DNA from: Magnetominusculus dajiuhuensis
Lineage (GTDB): Bacteria > Nitrospirota > Thermodesulfovibrionia > Thermodesulfovibrionales > Magnetobacteriaceae
Length of the DNA: 5,305 nucleotides
NCBI RefSeq assembly: GCF_046044395.1
Contig: NZ_JBJUSG010000182.1
Location: forward strand, 1 to 5,305
Direction: 5' to 3'
Shown here: positions 1 through 5,305 of the stretch, piece after piece
Numbering within the stretch: the stretch's first letter is position 1
Layout of the letters: each line of letters starts with the position of its first letter
Notes under the pieces: generated by a model
The model's database searches: none
What the model was told of the DNA's origin: nothing
What the model saw: only the letters and a program-made list of their open reading frames with translations
Made by a program: the position numbers and the translations under genes

Positions 1-53
1 ATAGGGGGTACTCTTGCCGGTAACCCAGCGGGTGTAGTTATTTAGACGCTTAC
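1..53. mobile_element. Terminal end of an IS66-family insertion sequence (partial, runs out of the window)
   Basis: Read on the minus strand from 53 downward, the sequence begins GTAAGCGTCTAAATAAC. IS66-family elements are known to begin with GTAA, commonly GTAAGCG, at both ends, so this looks like a terminal inverted repeat whose interior lies to the left, beyond position 1. The end falls directly against a transposase fragment that stops making sense at exactly this point (position 54). This supports a real insertion boundary rather than a chance match. IS66 elements usually make 8-bp target duplications, so the predicted duplicate is CTCGGAGA at 54-61. No coding part of this element is inside the window, and the other end cannot be seen. 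Confidence 0.6.
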
Positions 54-373
54 CTCGGAGAATAACCAGTTCTTACAACCCACCACAAAGGGGATGATGG
101 CATTTTCGGTCATGTTGCTATCCTCCCTTAACCTACCGACTTCTACACAACTTTAAAGCTTGCTCCTTTGATTAATCATAATTCTATCGCCGCGCCCAAT
201 AAACCTAATAGGTCGGGTTGCCTTTTTCCGTTTCCCAAAGCACACACAAAGCTCCTCAAGCATATCAATATGAGAGTGGTTCATACCGCATTAAGTAGCG
301 CCGCCGCATCTTTCGGAAGTTTATCAGCCTCTGTGAGCGTCCTACAAGTAGGGTAACATAATGCTTTATATTT
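54..373 (-). pseudogene. Decayed IS66-family transposase (TnpC) fragment
   Basis: This is a remnant of the DDE transposase of an IS66 element. The clearest part is minus-strand frame 152-54, reading GRLREDSNMTENAIIPF and then VVGCKNWLFS. It closely follows the family pattern GRLxxDNNxxENAIRPFVVGRKNWLFS, which contains the last catalytic glutamate (E of ENAI). The same frame continues upstream to an ATG at 284 through INQRSKL, which fits the helix before that motif, but it is broken by a TAA at 155-153. Further upstream, in a different frame (373-281), KYKALCY and LTEADKLPKDA resemble the middle of the transposase. The joint at 284-281 is an ATGA overlap, which I read as a frameshift rather than a designed gene start. 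The N-terminal two thirds are missing and the 3' end is cut by the IS end at 53. The reading is certain for the 54-152 part and weaker upstream. Confidence 0.7.
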
Positions 374-608
374 AAGCAAGACGGATTTTAGGAAAGAACG
401 GGTCAGAGGCTCTGTGTGATAGCAGTAAGTTTTCCATAAAGACGGCAGGGAATGCTCCCAAATGCTTGATTCCGTCGCCTTTCTCCGTGTTCCAGATTGA
501 GTAGAGGAGCGGTTTGAAGGTTTCCAGATTTCTGGGGAAAAGGTGTACATTCCTATATCGGAGCTTGGGCTGACAGCATATCTTGGCAAAAGTAAGGCTT
601 TTAGTTTA
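372..608 (-). pseudogene. Start-less open frame of unknown origin, probably a gene remnant
   Basis: On the minus strand one frame stays open for about 78 codons, ending at TAA 374-372. It has no ATG before its middle and no ribosome binding site. Its central part (about 550-390) reads like real protein, for example NLETFKPLLYSIWNTEKG followed by IKHLGAFPAVFMENLL. The overlapping longer frame (682-281), by contrast, is rich in S, T and R in the way of an out-of-frame shadow. The motif K-H-x-x-A-F-P followed by D-P-F about 16 residues later faintly recalls the C-terminal part of N4/N6 DNA methyltransferases, but the glycine-rich loop that should follow D-P-F is absent. I do not assign a function. 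It lies next to an IS remnant and has no start, so a decayed gene is more likely than a functional small one. Confidence 0.25.
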
Positions 609-652
609 CTATACAGCATGAATGATAAGAAAACCACTTTCACTGCGCTTGG

Positions 653-681
653 ATTGTGTCCGCGAAAACCAAAATCAACCA
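653..681 (-). repeat. Degenerate copy of the genome's short palindromic repeat
   Basis: On the minus strand this stretch reads TTGATTTTGGTTTTCGCGGA. It lines up with TGGATTCCCGTTTTCGCGGG at 5165-5184, with an identical GTTTTCGCGG core and the left ATT kept. The complementary arm is lost here, so the palindrome no longer pairs. Translated in the minus frame it gives VDFGFRG, which parallels the DSRFRG-type peptide that the intact repeat would encode. This suggests that the start of the overlapping frame at 682 is repeat sequence rather than a gene. The match is short and could be partly chance. Confidence 0.35.
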
Positions 682-700
682 AACTCCATGTGTGTGTTTG

Positions 701-706
701 TATAAT
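701..706 (+). promoter_or_regulatory. Possible -10 box for the sensor kinase gene
   Basis: A perfect TATAAT lies about 60 bases upstream of the kinase start, in the only AT-rich stretch of the leader. At the expected 17-base spacing the upstream hexamer is ACCAAA, which does not resemble TTGACA, so either the promoter is weak or the match is accidental. No operator-like palindrome, sigma-54 or sigma-28 signature is visible near it. Confidence 0.3.
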
Positions 707-766
707 GTGCGTGAGTTGTGGAGAGGGTGTTTTTTTTCAATATGAGGTGTCATACCCTGGGGAAAC

Positions 767-3379
767 ATGCGAATGAGACAGATTACAATTTCTGTTAGGA
801 CCATAGCCGCTCTGCTGTTGCTGTTGTTGGCCACAGCATCGGCCTTTGCTGCTGAGGAGCTTACTGAGGGTGAGAGACAGTGGCTTGCCGCGCACAAAAA
901 GATTCGGGCCGGGGTATCCCCCGATTTCCCGCCGTTTGAGTTCGTTGATGAGGCAGGCCATTACACAGGAATTGCCGCCGACTACATGCAGCATATAAAT
1001 AAACGGCTTGGCCTCGTCTATGACGGGATTGAAAACGTCCAGACAGATGAGATAAACAGCATGGTAAAGGCGAATCGTCTGGATGTCATACCGTGTCTTG
1101 GTATTACAGAGGAGAGGAAAAAATATCTGATCTTTACGAAGCCCTATATTGAGATTCCTGTTGAGATAATAACAAAAAAATCGTCAAATATCATGACACT
1201 AAAAGACCTGAAGGGGAAAAAAGCCGCAATTGTGTCCGATTATGATGAGGAGGATTTGATAAGACGAGACCATCCCGGCATAAATATAGTTTCTGTCCCG
1301 ACGATGGAAGACGGCCTCAAGGCCGTGTCTTTCGGAGATGTGGACGCGTTGATAGGAAACGTCTTTTCTGTCACCTACCACTCAGGGAAAATGGGCATAA
1401 CCAACCTCAAAATAGCGGGAAGCACGGGTTATACATACAGGCCGGCAATTGCAGTTAGGAAGGACTGGCCAGAGCTCGCCGATATGATTGAAAGAACCCT
1501 TCAGGGCATGACCGCCGCCGAGAAGGAGGATATTTACAGACAGTGGGTGCGTATAGAAAAGTTCGGGGACATCGGCAGCAAAAGATTATTGCTCATGCTT
1601 CTGTCGGTGACAATGGCAGCCGTTACAGCCATATTTTTGCTGTTTATATGGAAAGAGAGGCTAAAGACAAGGGTGAAAGAGAAGACGAAGGAACTGGAAC
1701 TCTCTAAGGAGGCGCTTGAAAAGGCACGCAACGAACTCGAAAAAAGAGTTACTGACCGAACCTCGGAACTCAGAGAGGCCAACGAAAAACTTAGAATAGA
1801 AATCACCCGAAAGCAAGCGGTCGAGGTGGCGCTGAAAGAGAGTGAATCAAAGTACCGCTCCTTGTTCAGCTCAATGAACGACGCGGTTGCCCTCCATGAG
1901 GTTATATACAACGACAAGGGCGAGGCCGTAGATTTTCGTGTGCTGGACGTAAACCCCGCCTACGAGACCGTTATGGAAATTCCAAGGGAGCGTGCGGTGG
2001 GCACACTCTCCGGAGTACTCTTTGGCGCTCACTCAGGGCAGTTTATAGAGCTGTTTGCGGGCGTAGCTCAAAAAGGGGTTGCGGTCTCAATTGAGGCCCA
2101 CCTGCCCTCGGTTGGAAAACACTTTAAAATGTCTGTATTCTGCCCGGCAAGGGGGCGTTTTGCCTCGATATTCTCCGATATTACCGAACACAAAATGCTT
2201 GATGACGCCCTTAAGGCAAGCGAGGAGAAATTCAGAGAACTTGCTGATATGCTGCCCGCTATTGTGTTTGAAGTAAACGAAAAGGGGGTTTTTACATTTA
2301 CCAATCGCTGCGGTATTGAGACCTTAGGCCTCACACACACCACAGACGGCCTCGACATATTGAAAACCATCGGGGATGACAACGTCGGGGCTTTTAAAGC
2401 ACACCTTGCGAAGATAATCGAAGAGCAAACGGTCTGCGGAGGCGCAGAGTTCAAGATAAAGTCAGGGGATGGCCGTATAATCCCTGTGTTTATCTACGCA
2501 AGCGCCATAATTCACGACGGCATTGTAAGAGGCGTAAGGGGTGTCGCGGTTGATATAACCGAACGGGTATTGTTTGAGAAGGCCCTGCATGAAAAATCAT
2601 TGCAGTTGGAGCGCCTGAACAATGGCCTCGAAGCCAGAGTCAGAGAGGAAATCACAAAGACGATAGAGCAGCAGCATGTCCTCATCCAGCAATCCAGGCT
2701 GGCGTCAATGGGCGAGATGATAGTCAATATTGCCCACCAGTGGAGCCAGCCGTTGAGCGCTCTTAACCTGATTTTAATAAATATCAAAGAGGCCTCGGAC
2801 TTCGATGAACTGGATAAACCAAACATTAACGACTTCACATCAAAGGGCCAGCAGCAAATTAAGAAAATGGCCGCAACTATTGACGAGTTCAGAAATTTCT
2901 TCAAACCTGACAAAGAAAAAGAACTTTTTAGCGTCTCAAAATCCATAAATGACGCGTTGGCACTGCTTAGTGGCTCTTTCAGGAATTACCTGATTTCCAC
3001 ACAATTGAATTCCACTGAAGACATTTCCATCTACGGCTATCCTCACGAATTCTCACAGGTTATTCTAAACATCCTGAGCAACGCAAAAGAGGCGGTAACA
3101 CGATTCCGCAACGTGGATGGCGTGATAACAGTTGATGTCTCCCATGAAGGCACCGGCGTCCGCATTGACATAACCGACAACGGTGGCGGCATTGACGCAG
3201 GGTTAATCAGCAATGTGTTTGATCCCTATTTCCCGTCGAAAGGACGAGACGGCGCCAGTATCGGCCTCCATATGTCAAAAAGGATTATTGAAGACCACCT
3301 AAACGGCTCAATAGTGGTTGATAACATAGAAGGCGGTTCAAGGTTCACGATTATACTGCCATCGCAAGTGCCGGCGTAA
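767..3379 (+). CDS. Sensor histidine kinase: periplasmic SBP_bac_3 domain, TM helix, two PAS domains, HQW-type kinase core
   Basis: This is a membrane sensor kinase that autophosphorylates on histidine in response to a periplasmic ligand and probably to cytoplasmic PAS signals. Domains by residue: signal peptide 1-28, with a likely cut after AFA; solute-binding family 3 domain about 44-262, with R117 in ITEER, the position that often holds a ligand carboxylate, and D193 in GDVDALIGN; transmembrane helix 273-294; coiled coil 296-356; PAS about 357-475; PAS about 483-600; a second helical linker 601-645; phosphoacceptor helix with H657 in AHQWSQPL; ATPase domain about 757-866 with N-box N768/N772, G1 DNGGG at 804-808, F-box FDPYFPSK and G2 around 829-833. 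The start at 767 is followed by a second ATG at 773. The GGGGA at 759-763 is better spaced for 773, so the protein may be 868 rather than 870 residues. There is no receiver domain, and no response regulator is in the window. The H-box has Q in place of the usual acidic residue after H, a variant known in a kinase subgroup. The natural ligand is unknown; amino-acid-like is an inference. Confidence 0.95.
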   Translation: MRMRQITISVRTIAALLLLLLATASAFAAEELTEGERQWLAAHKKIRAGVSPDFPPFEFVDEAGHYTGIAADYMQHINKRLGLVYDGIENVQTDEINSMVKANRLDVIPCLGITEERKKYLIFTKPYIEIPVEIITKKSSNIMTLKDLKGKKAAIVSDYDEEDLIRRDHPGINIVSVPTMEDGLKAVSFGDVDALIGNVFSVTYHSGKMGITNLKIAGSTGYTYRPAIAVRKDWPELADMIERTLQGMTAAEKEDIYRQWVRIEKFGDIGSKRLLLMLLSVTMAAVTAIFLLFIWKERLKTRVKEKTKELELSKEALEKARNELEKRVTDRTSELREANEKLRIEITRKQAVEVALKESESKYRSLFSSMNDAVALHEVIYNDKGEAVDFRVLDVNPAYETVMEIPRERAVGTLSGVLFGAHSGQFIELFAGVAQKGVAVSIEAHLPSVGKHFKMSVFCPARGRFASIFSDITEHKMLDDALKASEEKFRELADMLPAIVFEVNEKGVFTFTNRCGIETLGLTHTTDGLDILKTIGDDNVGAFKAHLAKIIEEQTVCGGAEFKIKSGDGRIIPVFIYASAIIHDGIVRGVRGVAVDITERVLFEKALHEKSLQLERLNNGLEARVREEITKTIEQQHVLIQQSRLASMGEMIVNIAHQWSQPLSALNLILINIKEASDFDELDKPNINDFTSKGQQQIKKMAATIDEFRNFFKPDKEKELFSVSKSINDALALLSGSFRNYLISTQLNSTEDISIYGYPHEFSQVILNILSNAKEAVTRFRNVDGVITVDVSHEGTGVRIDITDNGGGIDAGLISNVFDPYFPSKGRDGASIGLHMSKRIIEDHLNGSIVVDNIEGGSRFTIILPSQVPA

Positions 3380-3387
3380 GTATTCCG

Positions 3388-3413
3388 GTATTAATGAAGC
3401 GTATTAATGAAGC
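3388..3413. repeat. 13-bp perfect tandem duplication between the convergent genes
   Basis: GTATTAATGAAGC occurs twice head to tail at 3388-3400 and 3401-3413. The second copy contains the stop codon (3404-3406) and last codons of the chemoreceptor gene on the minus strand. The first copy lies entirely in the 24-base gap between the two stop codons. Removing one copy would change neither protein. Confidence 0.9.
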
Positions 3414-5026
3414 CCCTTAGAGTTAAAAAACGGCATATATTTTTTATCTGTGCCCATTATATGCTCTGCCAGCCATTTCTTGAGGAAACTCATTATATCA
3501 AGTGTTAATCCGCCCTGGCCTTCTTTAAACTTTCGTTGGACATCCCCTGCCTGTTTTACAAACTTATGGTGCTGTTCTATGTGGGCGTCGAATTCTTGCT
3601 TTGGATAGCCAAATCTCTTCATGTCCTGCTCTTCGGCATTAAAATGAGTCACTGTGTAGTCTATAAGGCCGTCCAATATATCGCCGATTATGCGGTTGCC
3701 CAGCCCCAGCTTCATGGCCGCGTGAAGTTTATTAATAAGTTTTACTAAGTTTTTGTGCTCGTTGTCGTATCTCTTAACGCCGACGGAGTAGCCGTTTTGC
3801 CACTGCATCAAAGGTGGTACGGAGCTTAGTTTGCTTTCGATATCGTCATGGCCGATGGCCCTTCCGGAGAATTTGTACTGGCCCAGGGCCGACTGCATCT
3901 TTTTTACGATTGTCTCTGATAGTTCCCCGGCGGCGGAGGCGGTTCTCTGCGCACTTGATGCAACGGTGCTGGACAACATAGAGATATGCTCCATTGTCCT
4001 GGAAATCTCCTCTGTCGTAGCCGATTGCTGTTCAGTAGCCGCGGCTATGCGCGTTATCTTATCTGTTACGTCTTCGTTTGTTTGAACGATTTCCTCAAGT
4101 GTGGTACCAGCCTGATTTATGAATTCCACACCGTTGGACACCTCCAAAGATGCCTCATTCATTGATTCGACGGCACTGCCCGTGCTCTCCTGTATAGTCA
4201 GTATCATCGTGGAAATCTCTTTTGTGGCGCTTGAGGTCTTCTCTGCCAGTTTTCTCACCTCATCTGCCACAACAGCAAACCCCCGCCCCTGTTCCCCCGC
4301 CCTTGCCGCTTCGATGGCCGCGTTCAGGGCAAGGAGATTCGTCTGCTCGGCGATGTCGTTGATGACCTGGATTATCTCGCCAATCTGCCTGGACTTATCT
4401 CCAAGTGTCTGTACCACCGTTTGAGAATCCTCAGTCCTGTGCTTAATACCGTTCATGCTTTCGATGGTTTTGTTGACCACATCTTTTCCTCGTGAGGCAA
4501 TGTCCGATGCCCTTCTGGCCGATTCAGAGGCTATCATCGCGTTACTGGCAGATTCTGCGGTCGTTTCCCTCATCTGAGACATTGAGTTGACTATCTGCTC
4601 TATCTGCTCGGTTTGATTGACGGCGCTTTGGGCAGTCTCGCCGGACAGCTCAACAAGCTCGTTAGAAGAGGAAGACGCCTGCTCATTAAGCATCGAAATA
4701 TCCTCTACCATCGTGGTTATTTTCTCGGCCAGCTTGTTAAATATCCTGGCCGCCGCAGCAACTTCCCCTGTGCCGCTTTCATCCAATTTCACAGAGACAT
4801 CGCTGTCTGATTCTGTAAACAATTTAAAACTCATAAGCGTCTTCACGAGTTTGTTGAGGTCTTTCTTTACAGCAAACAACATACCCGCAGCGGCCACGAG
4901 GATGATTATTGCAAAGATAAGATACGATAACCCATTACTTTCATTAATATAAGCCCAAAAACCAAGCCCGGCCGCCATTAATGATATTATCAAAAAACCA
5001 GCCGTAACCTTCGTTCCTACCGCCAT
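3404..5026 (-). CDS. Methyl-accepting chemotaxis protein with C-terminal bacteriohemerythrin domain
   Basis: This is a chemoreceptor that controls the CheA kinase at the flagellar chemotaxis array. Residues 7-27 and 33-53 form two membrane helices joined by about five residues, so there is essentially no periplasmic sensor domain. A HAMP-like segment follows (about 54-107, with FNKLAEKI at its end), then a long signalling coiled coil. The conserved hairpin tip is at about 217-271, with NLLALNAAIEAARAGEQGRG and FAVVADEVRKLAEK. After a short linker, about 405-537 is a hemerythrin domain with all expected diiron ligands: H424, H461, E465, H482, H486, H522 and D527 (HxxxE, HxxxH and HxxxxD patterns intact). 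Such a site binds O2 reversibly, so an oxygen or redox input from the cytoplasm is likely by family knowledge. No C-terminal NWETF-type CheR/CheB tether is present. The start at 5026 is set by AGGAGG at 5031-5036. The gene stands alone, convergent with the kinase and with no other che gene nearby. The 540-residue length is normal for this architecture. Confidence 0.96.
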   Translation of the reverse strand: MAVGTKVTAGFLIISLMAAGLGFWAYINESNGLSYLIFAIIILVAAAGMLFAVKKDLNKLVKTLMSFKLFTESDSDVSVKLDESGTGEVAAAARIFNKLAEKITTMVEDISMLNEQASSSSNELVELSGETAQSAVNQTEQIEQIVNSMSQMRETTAESASNAMIASESARRASDIASRGKDVVNKTIESMNGIKHRTEDSQTVVQTLGDKSRQIGEIIQVINDIAEQTNLLALNAAIEAARAGEQGRGFAVVADEVRKLAEKTSSATKEISTMILTIQESTGSAVESMNEASLEVSNGVEFINQAGTTLEEIVQTNEDVTDKITRIAAATEQQSATTEEISRTMEHISMLSSTVASSAQRTASAAGELSETIVKKMQSALGQYKFSGRAIGHDDIESKLSSVPPLMQWQNGYSVGVKRYDNEHKNLVKLINKLHAAMKLGLGNRIIGDILDGLIDYTVTHFNAEEQDMKRFGYPKQEFDAHIEQHHKFVKQAGDVQRKFKEGQGGLTLDIMSFLKKWLAEHIMGTDKKYMPFFNSKGLH

Positions 5027-5030
5027 AAGC

Positions 5031-5036
5031 CCTCCT
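5031..5036 (-). promoter_or_regulatory. Ribosome binding site of the chemoreceptor gene
   Basis: AGGAGG on the minus strand lies four bases before the ATG at 5026. The match to the anti-Shine-Dalgarno sequence is full and the spacing is slightly short. It supports this ATG over any internal start. Confidence 0.8.
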
Positions 5037-5081
5037 AAGTTTTATAATAGCCAAAGTGACATATATCGCATCATAGGATTC

Positions 5082-5087
5082 ATTATA
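5082..5087 (-). promoter_or_regulatory. Possible -10 box for the chemoreceptor gene
   Basis: TATAAT on the minus strand lies about 56 bases upstream of the start codon, which would give a leader of roughly 50 bases. At 17-base spacing the upstream hexamer is TTAATT, a partial match to TTGACA. No sigma-28 (TAAA...GCCGATAA) signature, often seen for motility genes, is visible, so expression from the housekeeping sigma factor is the simplest reading. Confidence 0.4.
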
Positions 5088-5144
5088 ACATATCCTGCAC
5101 TAAGAATTAATCTGTGTGAAGTTTGTTTTCAGGGCAAACGCATT

Positions 5145-5291
5145 ACAATAGAAAGTTGCACTTCTGGATTCCCGTTTTCGCGGGAATGACAGACAAGACA
5201 GAACATCTGAACCCCTAAATTTGTCGTTCCAGTATCTGTCATTCCTTTTTTCCTGTCATTCCTGCGAACAGACTGTGTCACAATAGTAAAG
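5145..5291. repeat. Intergenic palindromic-repeat cluster (REP/BIME- or MITE-like)
   Basis: The core is the perfect stem-loop ATTCCCG-TTTTCG-CGGGAAT at 5168-5187, followed by GGAATGACA (5183-5191). The inverted partner TGTCATTCC appears twice downstream, at 5237-5245 and 5254-5262, and a variant GTCGTTCC lies at 5223-5230. The whole block is bracketed by similar direct sequences, ACAATAGAAAG (5145-5155) and ACAATAGTAAAG (5280-5291). The arrangement of one full palindrome plus opposed half-copies is typical of dispersed intergenic repeats. No protein is encoded here. Confidence 0.75.
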
Positions 5292-5294
5292 CAG

Positions 5295-5305
5295 CCCCCC
5301 CCCCC
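5295..5305. other. C11 homopolymer at the window edge
   Basis: The window ends in at least eleven C residues. Long G/C runs are rare in such intergenic DNA and often mark a contig end or a homopolymer sequencing or assembly error. I see no gene or signal that would explain it. Confidence 0.6.

Noticed and set aside
372..608. DNA methyltransferase remnant
   Set aside because: Only a loose HxxAFP...DPF resemblance is present, and the GSGTT-type cofactor loop is missing. It is kept only as a possibility.
281..682. A 133-codon minus-strand open frame taken as one gene
   Set aside because: Its start is repeat-like sequence, its middle is S/T/R-rich as in an out-of-frame reading, and its end is an IS66 fragment. 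It has no ribosome binding site. It is a chance join of unrelated pieces.
1..766. tRNA or small RNA gene
   Set aside because: No cloverleaf arms or T-loop-like sequence were seen on either strand. The stretch is explained in part by IS66 remnants.
543..776. A 77-codon plus-strand open frame ahead of the kinase
   Set aside because: It has no Shine-Dalgarno, unusual composition with a VCVCIMCVSC run translated from a GT-rich stretch, overlaps the kinase start and lies antisense to remnants.
3380..3450. Intrinsic terminator between the convergent genes
   Set aside because: The A6/T6 pairing around 3426-3447 has no GC stem, and the 24-base gap contains no hairpin. Not supported.
3536..5026. Several plus-strand open frames of 65-111 codons opposite the chemoreceptor
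   Set aside because: All lie antisense to a well-supported gene, have no ribosome binding sites and show no recognisable protein motifs. They are shadows of its codon bias.
5160..5265. CRISPR array
   Set aside because: The repeats are short, in both orientations and unevenly spaced with no uniform spacers. This fits dispersed palindromic repeats instead.

Overview
The window looks like a piece of a Gram-negative, motile bacterial genome (a secreted periplasmic-type sensor domain, a chemoreceptor, AGGAGG-type ribosome binding, mid-range GC). A hemerythrin-tailed chemoreceptor, an HQW-type histidine kinase and short palindromic repeats of the GGATTCCCG...CGGGAATGACA kind would fit Nitrospirota or Desulfobacterota-like anaerobes and microaerophiles. 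That assignment is inference from gene style, not from a marker gene. The abrupt start inside a mobile element and the poly-C run at the right edge suggest a short contig rather than a chosen locus.

Layout. Positions 1-53 are the outer end of an IS66-family element that continues out of the window to the left. It abuts, apparently as a nested insertion, a decayed IS66 transposase fragment (about 54-373, minus strand) that carries an in-frame stop and at least one frameshift. Upstream of that fragment on the same strand (about 372-608) is a start-less open frame with protein-like composition that I cannot assign. Near 653-681 lies a weak, degenerate copy of the palindromic repeat that is much clearer at the right end. 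The first 766 bases therefore hold no intact gene.

Two intact genes fill 767-5026. The first (plus strand) encodes a membrane-bound hybrid-input sensor histidine kinase: signal peptide, periplasmic solute-binding-protein family 3 domain, one transmembrane helix, coiled coil, two PAS domains, an HQW-type phosphoacceptor helix and an ATPase domain. The second (minus strand) encodes a methyl-accepting chemotaxis protein with a two-helix membrane anchor, almost no periplasmic part, and a C-terminal bacteriohemerythrin domain that keeps all seven diiron ligands. They are convergent, with only 24 bases between their stop codons, and that gap contains a 13-bp tandem duplication.

Neither a response regulator nor other Che proteins are present, so both genes look like stand-alone ('orphan') sensors. 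One probably reads an extracellular small molecule, possibly an amino acid, together with internal PAS signals. The other probably reads oxygen or redox state inside the cell and passes it to the flagellar chemotaxis pathway. Their convergent arrangement gives no reason to think they share a transcript.

The last 280 bases hold the chemoreceptor's likely promoter and a small palindromic-repeat cluster, ending in a C11 run. I found no convincing new system here. The points most worth checking are the nested IS66 junction, the anchor-only hemerythrin chemoreceptor, the repeat cluster, and the unassigned open frame at 372-608.
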